Shown here in pieces: positions 1-10,597 of a stretch of DNA of 64,000 nt. This stretch comes from Papilionanthe hookeriana x Papilionanthe teres (taxonomy: Eukaryota > Streptophyta > Magnoliopsida > Asparagales > Orchidaceae), in the NCBI GenBank assembly GCA_022702705.1, contig CM040430.1:11685324-11749323 (forward strand). Reading direction: 5' to 3'. The translations under genes and the position numbers were made by a program. A model generated the notes under the pieces. The model was not told the DNA's origin, did no database searches, and saw only the letters and a program-made list of their open reading frames with translations. How positions within the stretch are numbered: the first letter of the stretch is position 1; every line of letters begins with the position of its first letter.

Positions 1-127
1 CCTCTTTGAGTAGCCAATGTATTGAGCTAAGACCGTAAGAGTGCTAACAAACCGTAAAGCTTCTCCCGAGTCGTCTAACAAAGTTATATGAAAGCAGGCT
101 CATCCAATTCATCACAAATAGATAGGT

Positions 128-352
128 TTACATACACATCACCTAATTCTTATGCATTTACATATGTAACACCTACACTTCATGTTTTGCATTTATAATA
201 CAAGAATCATTCGCATCACATAAAAAAAGCACTATTTTAAATTTTAAGAGATAACATGCACTTTCAAATATAGATAAGATGATATGAATGTAAACATTCA
301 AGTTTTGGTGTTATACATGTAAATAAGTAAGAATTAGGTGGTATGTATGTAA
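128..352. repeat. MITE-like inverted repeat carried inside LTR1
   Basis: The first and last roughly 60 bp form an imperfect inverted repeat: TTACATACACATCACCTAAT at the left, and a right end that reads TTACATACATACCACCTAAT on the other strand. The middle is AT-rich and noncoding. The same unit is present in LTR2 and LTR3, so it entered the LTR before the copies multiplied. Relatives lie at 39036-39258, 43729-44340, 46420-46616 and 61941-62107. Confidence 0.6.
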
Positions 353-589
353 AAGCCCCAATCGGAAAGATTAAATTAAAGAAAAGGAAGGAACTAGTGA
401 GGCAAATGGCAATCGGGATAAGTAAAAAAAAACAAAGCTCAAATCTCATAAATCCCTCTCGATTTAGGAAATCTATGATTTAAGGCAAGGATCCAATAAC
501 AACAGAAATAACCACCATGAAATTTGAGTGATATCATGCCTAAAATCAGCTATCGTGTAACCATTTATGCCACAAAACAGAGAAGCAGC

Positions 590-1250
590 TTGGGTTTTAC
601 CCGACTTACTAGAGCTGGGAGCGAAACCGAAGAGTACGCCGCGGGGAAGGCGCAATCCGGGAGGCTCGAGCAGGGCGAGTGCGGGAGACGAACGGCGTTT
701 CGCGCGGAAGACCGGATCGAGTCGAGTGGGATATGAGCGGCCGTTCGCGTGCGGTCGAGCGTAGCGGACGAGTGCGAGAGTCGAGCGCGAGGTCGAGAGG
801 TAGACGAGCGCGAGGTCGAGCGGGATTCGGCAGGAGCAGGGAGACGGGTGAGCGAGGCCGAGAGACGAGCGGTGCACCGCGAGTATCTCGAGCGGTGGAC
901 TCCGGCGCCGAGTGTCCGAGAGAGGCGGGGTCCCGGTTCGCAGAGATGACTTCGCGTGAGGGAGAGGCGAGCAGGTGAGCACGAGCAGGAGAGACGATCG
1001 AGCAGGCGAGTGCGGCGAGACGAGCGGGAGCGTGGGTTTCGGCGTCGAGGTCGGGGCGAGCGGAGGAAGCGGGCGTGCGGCCTTCGATTTGCAGAGAGGA
1101 GGCGATTCGAGTCCCGGGAGTAGGAGTCGGCTTCCGTCTTCAAGAGCGAGAGGTGAGCGGGAGGAAGATGGCCGCGAGCAAGAACGAGCGGGGGAGCAGT
1201 TCTGTCGAGGAGGTTAACGGGTCTCGGGGTGGAGTGCTCGAACAACGGAG
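590..1250. other. CpG- and purine-rich segment of the LTR
   Basis: This block is dense in CGAG/GAGCG words and very GC-rich, in sharp contrast to the AT-rich LTR sequence around it. Equivalent blocks lie at 18540-19200 and 36470-37110. All six frames are fairly open here only because stop codons are rare in such composition. I see no domain and treat the long frames as noncoding. It lies in the first 1.5 kb of the LTR in the sense direction, so a role in U3 (promoter or enhancer) is possible but is inference. Confidence 0.5.
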
Positions 1251-1990
1251 AAGGAGAATGGATGTCGAATCCTAAGAAGGAGCATCCCGCCTGTTGTATT
1301 GCCCCGTTCGTCCGTTGGGCGCCAAATTAATTGCCTTCCATATAGAGGACCGTTTATTTGGCAAGAATTAATCTCAAATCAAGCCTAATTAATATCAAAT
1401 TAATTGGTTTATTTGAAATTCGAAATTTGAATTTTAAAATCAAATGGCTGAGGTGTGCAGCCTAATTCGGACCCGAATTAAACCTGAGTCGAGCCCGGAT
1501 CCGCATCCCGCAAATAAATATTAAAAAAAAAAAAAAAAATGCATCGATTTTCGTGTCGTTCCCGCGCTCTCGGAACCACAACGATATGGGTATGCTTCCT
1601 AGCTAAAATCGACGTCCCGGACGCATCCGTGTGGTCCGTTTCGTCATCCGGGATCGTCCGGACAAGTTCGGCGATGGTCGAGCCAAAAAAAGTCAAGTCG
1701 GTGCGCGCGAATTCGAACGTCATTAAGGGTTCACCTAAGGCCGTCTCGCTCTCTATGGGAACTCATTTTCGAGCCCCTACATGTTAGTCTTTAGCCCTCG
1801 CAACAAAGAGTCGAGTGCTCGGGACTACTCATGCGATGGTCTTACAAAAACGAGTCTAGAAGTGGTTCGAAGCTCTATGTAAGGTGGGTTCCGTGACTAG
1901 TCCGCTAGTGATGGTCGATAGAGAACTCCTAAAGCCTAGATCCTGTGGTCTAAAGAGAAAGCCTAAGACCTCATTAAAATGAGGTCAACA

Positions 1991-2013
1991 AAAGGACCCC
2001 CATCAGGTGTGGT
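1991..2013 (-). promoter_or_regulatory. Polypurine-tract region beside the 3' LTR, copy 1
   Basis: On the minus strand the sequence ends TGGGGGTCCTTT immediately before the LTR start TGTTGACC. That is where the plus-strand primer of an LTR retrotransposon must lie. Bases 1994-2013 match, with two mismatches, the 20-nt complement of the 5' leader site described for copy 2. Confidence 0.5.
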
Positions 2014-2281
2014 GTGCGTAACATGCACACCGCGCGTATCGGTGCTTGACCGAGCGACCAACACAACCGCGAAGACCGTGTAAGCATGACACACTCGTAA
2101 CAAATTGACTCGCAGTCGTGGTGAATTTGAGTCGGGGCTTTCCACTGGGAGTTCCAACCCAAAGACAAGAGCAACTGAAGATCTTTAAAAGTTTCGCCTG
2201 GGATGATGAAAGGATTGCAACATGATGTGTTGTGTGGTTATTTTGTCATAAGTTTTGTTTCAGTGATGTAAATTTGATTAA

Positions 2282-3015
2282 ATGAGGAAATCAATTTGGG
2301 CAGGAAAGCACGAGGCCACTAACACGAGATTTATGCCGAAAACAGTCACCAAGAAGAGGTTTATGCTAAAAGAGGGCCACCAACTAGTGAATTTACGCCA
2401 AAAGAGACCACCACCTGGGATTTACGTCAAAAGAAATAGCCACCAACTGAGGAATTTACGCTAAAGGAAGGCCACCAACTAGTGGAATTTACGCCAAAAG
2501 AGACCACCACCTAGTGATTTACGTCGAAAAAGATAGCCACCAACTAGGAATTTACGCTAAAGGAAGGCCACCAACTAGGGAATTTACGCCAAAAGAGACC
2601 ACCACCTAGGGATTTACGTCGAAAAAGATAACCACCAACTAGTGAATTTATGCTAAAGGAAGGCCACCAACTAGGGAATTTACGCCAAAAGAGACCACCA
2701 CCTAGGGATTTACGTCGAAAACGATAGCCACCAACTAGTGGAATTTACGCTAAAGAAGGCCACCAACTAGTGAATTTACGCCAAAAGAGACCACCATCTA
2801 GTGGATTTACGTCGAAAAGATAGCCACCAACTAGGGAATTTACGCCAAAAGAGACCACCACCTAGGGATTTACGCTAAAGGAAGGCCACCAACTAGGGAT
2901 TTACGCCAAAAGAGACCACCACCTAGGGATTTACATCAAAAGAGATAGCCACCAACTAGGGAATTTACGCCAAAAGAGACCACCACCTAGGGATTTACGT
3001 CAAAAGAGATAGAAA
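2282..3015. repeat. 3' UTR tandem repeats, copy 1
   Basis: About 32-bp units alternate in a higher-order pattern of roughly 96 bp. The three unit types are GCCACCAACTAGGGAATTTA followed by CGCTAAAGGAAG, the same start followed by CGCCAAAAGAGA, and CCACCACCTAGGGATTTACG followed by TCGAAAAAGATA. The array lies between the AlkB-like ORF and the 3' LTR. Tandem arrays at this place are a habit of Tat-lineage elements. The open frames that cross it are by-products of the repeat. Confidence 0.85.
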
Positions 3016-3706
3016 ACTGAGAAGAGTGCAGTTCTATGCGAGTAAAACCAGCTAAACTCTTCTACCGTGAATCGAGGACCCGATGTTTCGTGGAATGAGA
3101 CTTCGTGCCGAGAAAGAGACAACGATACCGACAGTATCGAGAAGATTCAAACCAACATGGTCGAGATTTGGATTTGAAATGGTTGATTTTGATCGTTTTG
3201 ATTTCAAATGCTATTTAATTTCAATTGTTTTATGGACAAGTGCAGAGCCGTAAGAAGTTAGATTATTGTTTCGTTCATTGAGTTTTGTCACTGTTTCAAT
3301 TTAAAATTGTGGAGTTTATTTAATTTCAGGTTGTTTTCGTATCGTTCCTGGTTCGTTAGTATTGTGAAGCTGAATCAAGGATTCAACTTAACGACATTAA
3401 ACCAATCGCACGACGTAGCAAAAGCAAACTTTATTAATACTCCGGAATCGGATACAACAAAATATAGTCTGAATACGCAACGTCGATGAATATAAAGAGA
3501 TACATATGAGTAACATCTGTATGTAGAATGCAATCTTCGATCATAAGCTATCAGTGATTTCTTCTGTCAAGTCTCTTTCGAGCCATCTGGAATTGTGTAA
3601 AGACTAACCCTCCTCTCAAGACGTACTTCGAGACGAAAGTCCCTCGTACACTCTTAGAGGTGTGCTGTCTCACAACTCTAGAGGCTGCAACCCTTCAAGG
3701 TCCGGG

Positions 3707-5117
3707 TCAGGGCGGTATCCAAATGGTGCTTTCCTGTCGTCCATTTTCCTGAAAGTGATGGACACTCTCCTCATGCGGTACTCCCGGAACGCAAGGCTTT
3801 GCCGCATCGGCTCCATTTCCTTTAAGCACAAGAACTGATCCAACTGGAAGAGGGATCTTTACTGGCCCACTGAATTCACCTGGGCCAACGACCCGCAACT
3901 CTCTCCCAAACATAATATCGCACCTGCTGAGGAAGGAGACTGTGCAGAATGGTCTCAGAAAATCATGATGATCTATATGGGGTGGAATGCAGTCCCCCTC
4001 TTTGTAGATATTTATAATGCAACTATTCAGCACACAATCCGCTGGCAGGATGTGCCAAGAAACCATCCTTTTAATCATACTCTTTAATATCGAGGGCATC
4101 GGGTCTACCTCGTCGTGTCTTACGATGCCCGGTGGATTCCTCTTTGTCATGCGGCGTAGTTGTAGCAACAACCAAACCGAATAGTAGCTCGTCCTCGCCT
4201 CGCATCCAGCCTTCGGGGTTCGGAATACGTCTTCTTCCTTAAACGGCCTCGCCCGCCTAAGTCCCCGAGGTAAAAGACATAATCAATTATGCCCTCCTCG
4301 TTCGCTACCCGAGAACACATCTCGTATGCAATTCCAGCTCTTCCGAATGTTAACATATTTCCTCGAATTCTTTCAAAGTGCTCAAAATTTTGCTTTCGAA
4401 CCCTTTGAAATTTTTCTCGGTTCATCTCGAAATTCTCGGCGTAACTTCGATTTAACAGCCGTGAAATGTAAGGCACGATTTCCCGTTGATTTTCATGACT
4501 TTCGAATCGCCGGGACTATGATGTGATCCTCGTGGATTCAACCGGCACGTTTTCCGGTAAGGAAAGCTTCGCAACCGGCTTCGGTCTTTCTCTTCTTTAT
4601 CAAAGGCCGGGGAATGACGTCCCCTACCGACCGGTTCTCGCACTCGTTCTTTCCCCCGTGCTATCGGGGCATCCGCCGCAACTCGACTCTCGGCTACCCT
4701 TTTCTCCAAGCGATACCGCATCGGAGTTCGCGGCGCTTCAAATTACGGCGTTGTGTGCGTGAAAGTGGAATCTTCCTGGATGCATCCGCCGGTACCACCC
4801 GTAATGGAACACCGGTGGGGTTCCCCCGTAAGGCATTCACAATCGGGCCGTCGCCTCCTCGTATCTCTTCTTTGTCATCCTCGAACTTTCTCTTATTTAT
4901 CGCCGCAAAGGTGTTCTCTCGCTTCGAAACCGAGTACCGTCTTCGTGTTTTCCGTTTCATCTAGATCGACTACCTTTAGCATGTGACCCTCATAATCCAT
5001 CTTTACCTCGTTCGAAGTCCGAGTCAAATTCTATGACGGCGCCTCGTGCCACCTCTTCCTCGTCGAGTGCGAGTTCGATGCCGTTTTTAAATGAGAAAAT
5101 CAGCCTTCGCTCGACAT
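3707..5117 (-). pseudogene. AlkB-like dioxygenase ORF, copy 1 (frame-broken)
   Basis: This is the homologue of the AlkB-like ORF of copy 2. The likely start is the ATG at 5117-5115 (MSSKRL in the other copy). Readable segments are 4476-4147 (FQRVRKQNFEHF, FGCCYNYAA) and 4171-3707 (NPPGIVRHDEVDPMPSI, GDCIPPHIDHHDFLRPF, GPGEFSGPVKIPLPVGSVLV). The iron-binding HxD is present (HID, codons 3979-3971). The distal histidine position reads proline (K-P-C, codon 3796-3794), and the C-terminal Arg motif falls after a frame change. Between 4480 and 5117 the frame is lost several times. The nucleotides for the second arginine of RxxxxxR (CTG at 3749-3751 on +) are kept here although copy 2 lost them. Confidence 0.8.
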
Positions 5118-5480
5118 TTTCCTGCAAAAAGACAGGAAAAACGTCAGCGTGCTAAAATTCAAACCGAACAGGAACAATACTAGTTTATTATTGAATATAT
5201 TTTACAAAGTCATGTTTTTATTTCATTTCAAGCATGTAAATTTATGAAAGAATGTGGAATTTGTGGCAATTCAGATTTCAATATGAAAGAAATGTAATTT
5301 TATTTAGGAGAAGTCAACTTATCATTTTCATTACAGACACATTTTTTATTTCATTTATTGGACCCAGTTACAGACAATTGTCACATCGGCATATCTTAGG
5401 ACTCGCAATCGGGTCCCTCGAAACGTCACGATGCATAGTACTTTTTCAGATATCGCCCATTAATTGGTAGCATGCGCCTT

Positions 5481-6746
5481 TCACCCCGGCAATCTATCAC
5501 GCAGTAGGCTCCTCCGAGCAGACTTTTTCAACCACGAACGGTCCCTCCCAAGTCGGTTCAAATTTTCCTCCCATCTTACGGTGCGCAAGAATGGGCCTTC
5601 GAAGTACGAGGACCAAGTCACCAACTTTAAACGTTCTCGGGCGACCAGCTTGTCGTGGGCTTGCGTCATTCTCGCTTGGTATAATTCAAGGTTCTGCTGT
5701 GCTACGAGTCGCTTCCCTTCGAGACTTTCTAGCTCTTCGAGCCGGAGCTTGGCATTCTCCTCCGTCGTGATTTTGTTAGCTATGGCGATTCTGAGGGATG
5801 GTAATTGCACTTCCAAAGGAAGCACAGCCTCGGACCCATACACTGTGGCGTAAGGTGTAGATCGAGTCGGGGTTCCGAACGTCGTCCCGTACGCCCATAA
5901 CGCCTCAAGCAATCGCTCGTGCCACCCTCTTTTATTATTGTCTAATGTCTTTTTCGTAATCCGCATGAGAGTCTTATCGAAGGCCTCCGCTGCATCGTTC
6001 GCTTTCGGCAGTAGATCGTAGAATATCTCCAATCTATCCCATGCCGCTCGACGAAACTCGTTGATTTTAAGTACTTTTGAATGCCGTACCGTTATCTCGA
6101 AATAACCTCGCGGGGAACACCAAAGCGGCAGACAATTTGGGTTTCGAAAACCGAAGAACACGATGTGTCGTGACTTCCTTCAACGGCACTGCCTCTGCCC
6201 ATTTCGAAAAGTAGTCTGTCGCTGCTAGTATGAACCAGTGTCCTTTAGATGACGGAGGGTCTATCGGACCCACTATATCTGTGCCCCAACACTCGGATGG
6301 CCACGACGCAATTGTTGGGTGTAGCACATTCGGCGGCTGGTGTAAGACCACTCCGTGCACCTGACACCGATGGCAGCCTTTCTGGCAATTTCCATGCAGT
6401 CATCCAACATTGATGGCCAATAGTACCCCATTCTCTTGATCTTCATTTTCATTTTCGGACCTGACTGGTGGGCACCACATAGTCCTGCATGTACTTCCTT
6501 TACAATATTATGCGCTTCTGCCTCGCTTAGACATCTTAACCACATATGGTCAAAGGATCTTTTGTATAACACATTGTCAACTAGGGCGTATGACAATGCC
6601 CTCCTCTTAATCTGATGTGCTGTTGATCTGTCTTCTGGCAGTGTCCCGGTCTGCAGGTATTCGACAAAAGGTCGACGCCAATCGTTCTCATCTTCAGCTA
6701 CTGCAGCAACTGTGTTCTCACTTCCTTGCTTATGCACGGTATCCAT
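5481..6746 (-). pseudogene. Integrase of retrotransposon copy 1 (frameshifted)
   Basis: Three overlapping frames (6746-6273, 6360-6067, 6161-5481) together cover the integrase seen intact in copy 2. Visible parts are the His of the HHCC zinc finger (LCGAHQSG), the catalytic-core stretch WGTDIVGPIDPPSSKGHWF, DNGTAFKST, and the C-terminal part ending in YFEGPF. The second Cys pair of the zinc finger is garbled, and the core glutamate region reads PKANDAAEAFDKTL. As assembled it cannot give one protein. Confidence 0.85.
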
Positions 6747-7406
6747 GTCGATTTGAGATAAGACTTGACATCCTTGTATCGTAACGTCGATAGAATCTTC
6801 CGGCTGGCATGCAAACTCCTTAGCTAATTCGCCAAAGCATCCGTACGAGAATTGTCACCTCGGGAATTCTATACAACGTCACATCGGGAATCTGTTCTAA
6901 CAACTTCATCGCGTAGCGGTGGTACCGTTCTAACCTCAGGTTTCAAGATCTCAGTACCGTCCGGCTACCCGTCGGATAACAAGTCGAGAATCTCCGTAGA
7001 TAGCGAGGTCCGTTATTTCCATTAAAATTGCTAAACCTAACCCCGTTATTAGGGCCTCATATTCCGCCTCGTTGTTTCGTACACGGCTCGGCCAAGTGGT
7101 AAGAGTATCTTAACATCCCTCGATCCGGTGTAATGAAAATTAGGCCAATTCTCGCTTCGCCGGAATTATTGTTTGCGAATCTTTATCTCTTTCGACCGAC
7201 GAAGCTCCGTCGAAGTACATCTCCCAACGTCGAGCATCGGGATGTCCTACGTTCATTACTTGTTCGTCGTGCAAGTCATCGTCGAGGGGAGAATCACTGG
7301 CAACGGGTGTGCTGTGAGAAAGTCTGCTAAAATTTGTCCTTTGACGGCGCTGAAGAGGTACGAAAGTTATATCGAATTGCAACAATATCATCGACCATCG
7401 CGCCAA
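6747..7406 (-). pseudogene. Second (archaeal-type) RNase H, copy 1
   Basis: The N-terminal catalytic stretch WEMYFDGASSVERDKDSQT is readable in 7406-7140. The rest (NEAEYEAL, GDSQLV and SHADALA in copy 2) lies in 7140-6750 with frame changes. An extra RNase H between the RT-linked RNase H and integrase is typical of the Tat lineage. Differences from copy 2 again sit at TG/CG and CTG sites, for example TCTGCATGAG in copy 2 against TCCGTACGAG here. Confidence 0.75.
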
Positions 7407-7551
7407 TCTACCGTAAAGGGTCGGCCGGTCATCGATATTGCAACGGATTAACTTTCGAGATTAGGTCGACCTTACGAGCTAAGCATATGCGTGTCTAAGC
7501 CTTTGGTCGCGAAAATTAGAGCTGGACAATGCTTCTCAATTGGAGGATACT

Positions 7552-7953
7552 TCACCTCCGCAGTATTAGACGACGACTAAGGTAATAAAGGGCGTTTTCT
7601 TTACCCTCTTCATCGACCCGAGCTAGCAGGGCTCCGAGGAGTCGTCTAAAGCTCGCGGTATAAAGTATCAACGCGTCGGCTCGAGACGGGGCTGCTAAAA
7701 CAGGAGGTGTCATTAAGTATTGTTTAATACTTTCAAAGGCCCGTTGACATTTTTCATCCCAAGTAAACTTGGCATCTTTCTTTATTAACGCAGAAAAGGG
7801 CTGACACCGTCCTGACAAATTAGATATAAAGCGTCGTAGATATGCCAATTTCCCTTGGAATGATCGTAGCTGCTTTAAGGTTTTAGGGGGTGGCATTTCC
7901 AAGATGGCTTTAATCTTCTCTGGATCGATTTCACCCTCGGTGTCGGACAACAA
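7552..7953 (-). pseudogene. RT connection/RNase H domain, copy 1
   Basis: This segment follows reverse transcriptase and reads IDPEKIKAILEMPPPKTLKQ, LRSFQGKLAYLRRFISNL, FTWDEKCQRAFESIKQYL and LILYTASFRRLLGALLARVDEEGKENALYYLSRRL. It holds the RT thumb/connection and the start of the Ty3/gypsy RNase H. The reading frame shifts from the RT frame at about 7955. Confidence 0.8.
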
Positions 7954-7956
7954 ATC

Positions 7957-8836
7957 CTAAAAATTTCCCGAGGCGACACCGAAGGCGCACTTTAAGGGAT
8001 TCATTTTAAGATTAAATTGCCGCAACCGTTCAAAGACAATCCTCAAATCGTACAAGTGGTCTTCCTTCTGTTTGCTTTTGATGACCAAATCATCCACGTA
8101 GCATTCAACTTGGTTATGGATGAGGTCATCAAAAATCCTTGTCATGGCTCGTTGGTATGTTGCTCCAACATTCTTCAACCCGAATGGCATTACTGTGTAG
8201 CAATAAATTCCGATCGGTGTTCGAAGGCGAGAAGTGTCGCGTCTTCCGGCGCCATCTTAATCCGATTATATCCCGAAGATCCGTCCATGAATGAGAAAAT
8301 TTCGTGTGAAGATGCGATATCCACCATTAGTTCCGGGATGGGTAATGGAAATTCGTCCTTCGGGCAAGCCTTGTTTAAATCTCTGAAATCGACACAAATT
8401 CGAATTTGTCCATTCTTCTTTCTAACTGGCACAATATTAGCCAACCACGTTGGGTATTGTTCTTCTCTTACAAACTTGACATCTATTAACTTCTTCACTT
8501 CGGCGATGACTTGTTGCTCTATTTCAAGTCGCATTCTTCGGGGAGCTTGCTTAACCGGGTCATGGTCGGGTCTACTCCAAGTTCGTGGACCGCGACCTCC
8601 GGTGCTAACCCGGCATCTCGTTGTAGCTCCATGCAAAACAATCTCTCGAACTCTGACAATAGTTCGATTAAATCTGAAGACTCCTCATCACTTAGTAGTG
8701 AGCTAATGAAAGTAGGTCTAGGGGCATCTTCAGTCCCTAGGTTGATCTCCTTCAATTCATCAACTGTAGATTTGATTTCCTCTTCAAACTCCGGCGGGGC
8801 ATCCTCTATTTGAGTTTCTTCTGAGTTCTCTTCCAC
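7957..8836 (-). pseudogene. Reverse transcriptase, copy 1 (two or three frames)
   Basis: Frames 8836-8519, 8636-8190 and 8190-7957 cover the reverse transcriptase. Motifs include MRLEIEQQVIAEVKKLID, WLANIVPVRKKNGQIRICVD, FRDLNKACPKDEFPLPIPEL, FMDGSSGYNRIKM, MPFGLKNVGATYQRAM and the catalytic YVDD box (VECYVDDLVIKSK). Copy 1 is more complete than copy 2 here. The fold and active site are typical Ty3/gypsy RT. Confidence 0.9.
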
Positions 8837-8858
8837 TTCAAGGCAATTTTCCTCTAAC

Positions 8859-10428
8859 TCAGCTAGTAACGACTAAGCAAAATTCGGTGTCATAGACCGG
8901 CCCTACCGTGCCGAATCCAACGCCCTCTTTCGATTTAGAGGCTCGATTTTTATTATTCCACAATTTCTCGAAGAGGTGCATCCTTTCTTTTGATAATTTA
9001 CCAGGTACAAAACCACGCTGAATTAATCTTTGCACATAAGGAGAGTAACAATCAAGAGGCAATTCCATTAATTCATTAAAAGTATCTTCTTCCAATTTTA
9101 CATTGTTTTCAGAACTGGAAGAAGAAGAACCACGGTAAAATTTTATCGGCTTCATGCCAACACTTTGTACTTCCTTAACCTCCAACCCCTCAACTTTATT
9201 GGAATGAATCGGGGTTAAGGCTATGGCTTGTACATAGTGGTTAATCCGGTCATACATCGATTCATATTCTTTTTTCTTTTCTTCTTCCAAGGAAATCTCA
9301 AACCGAGGTATCTTTCGATTTCGTTCTCGCTATTTTTGTCATCTTTTCATCCTCTGAGTCGTCTTCCAATTCAATGTTGATGACCGGATCTCTCCGTTCA
9401 ACAATCTTGTTAACTCTTCCTCGCCCTCGTCCCCGGCCTTGATCTCGAAAACGGGGGCTAAAAGAGATGCCACCATCTCGCTGTAAAGGAGTGATGGGAG
9501 ATCGCTGAATCGGAGCCGGCTGGTCTCGTTCTTGCAATCCCTTTCGACTCTTCAAATTTCTTCGGAATGACGTCTCCGGAGAAAACCGTCTTCTTCGGTG
9601 GCGCGTAGTAGGCAGCATCTTCATGAAGGCCTATCTCATGTATTGCAAAAGGTTGTAGATCTCCTCGATGCACCATTCCCGACCTCCTTCATAGTATTTT
9701 ATGCACCGGTGTAGGGACGATGGAACCATTTTGTACTCATGGATCCGTGGTCGACCCGAAGAGGCATCGAACGAAGTCTCCGAATCTATGATGTGGAATT
9801 TTGCGGTCGTTACTAGTTCACCAATTCTCAGTGACAGTGTTATCGATCCGAGAGCCCTTTCTCCTTTCTGGTTGAAGCCTCTTAACATCATTTTGTCAGT
9901 AGAAAGCCTGCGGGTGTCGATGTCTAAGTAGGCTAACGTCCGTAGATTCATTATGTTAATTGATGCTCCCGGATCAACCAATACCCTGGAGAGTGTGAAT
10001 CTGTCGATGTTCACGGAAATGTATAGGGGTCGGTTGTGATCGGCTGTACCAAGCAACAAGTCATCATCCGTGAAAGTGATACCAGACTGTTCCTTTAACG
10101 AACAAACCTCGTCTACTGAGCTGCTGGCCAAATGAGCTAAGCAAATCTCTGGGTCGAGCAAAGCCTTAACCAGAGCCTCTCTCATCTCTTTTGACAGTAT
10201 CAGGGCGTCGAGGATGCTTAGTTTGGCTGGCAACTTTCGTAGATGGGCTAGAACGTTATACTCCACTTTGTTATTCGAGCTCCCCGATTCCTCTTGAACA
10301 TGTGTCTCTTCCGTCAGTGGGATTGGTTCTGCAGAGGTAGGTGTATGTTTTTCCTTTATCGCTGAACCCGTTGTCGGGGGTAACACCTTTCCTCTTCTCA
10401 AATACACCTCCGTTATTTCTTCCGTCAT
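8859..10428 (-). pseudogene. Aspartic protease and linker, copy 1
   Basis: Frame 10428-9631 begins MTEEITEVYLRRGKVLPPTT and contains the retropepsin active site as VLVDPGASINIMNL, then LRGFNQKGERALGSITLSLR and FHIIDSETSFDASSGRPRIH. Frames 9676-9458, 9624-9298 and 9290-8859 carry the following charged linker (YRGSSSSSSENNVKLEEDTF, LPLDCYSPYVQRLIQRGFVP) that leads to RT. The protease would cleave the Gag-Pol precursor. The frame changes near 9630 and 9295. Confidence 0.85.
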
Positions 10429-10597
10429 TCGGCGTGGACCCGCAGGCTTGTCTTCTCGGAGTGCCGGTTGGCTCTTCCGATGTTGTCTCCGAATCCGACA
10501 ATTCTAATTCAATCGTAACTCGGCGTTCCTTGAAACTCAAAACGGGCGCTTCACTATCCGAACCGTCGTACTCTCGTGTTGTTAATATCTTCTTTGG

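Larger units (their letters stand above)
1..1990 (-). mobile_element. LTR1 of the tandem Tat/Ogre-like element (partial, cut by window start)
   Basis: This stretch matches the right-hand 2 kb of the two complete LTRs at 14538-19932 and 32441-37839 almost base for base. Its right edge is fixed by the shared end AATGAGGTCAACA, after which the flanks differ. Read on the minus strand the LTR begins TGTTGACC. It is the 3' LTR of copy 1, and its remaining roughly 3.4 kb lies left of the window. It carries the same MITE (128-352) and CpG-rich segment (about 590-1250) as the other LTRs. Confidence 0.85.

Noticed and set aside
473..1275. Long Arg/Ser-rich open frames on both strands in the LTR (also 18424-19225, 36382-37131)
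   Set aside because: They lie in CpG-rich DNA where stop codons are rare in all frames, change frame between the three LTR copies, and show no domain.
3707..5117. AlkB-like sequence as a host ALKBH gene that was hit by the retrotransposon
   Set aside because: It is at the same internal position in both copies, on the element's sense strand, between integrase and the 3' UTR repeats.
5464..5853. Plus-strand frame opposite the end of integrase (also 23507-23770)
   Set aside because: It mirrors the conserved integrase C-terminus and breaks differently in the two copies.
8017..8706. 229-codon plus-strand frame opposite reverse transcriptase
   Set aside because: It is the antisense shadow of the conserved RT motifs; no domain is found on the plus strand.
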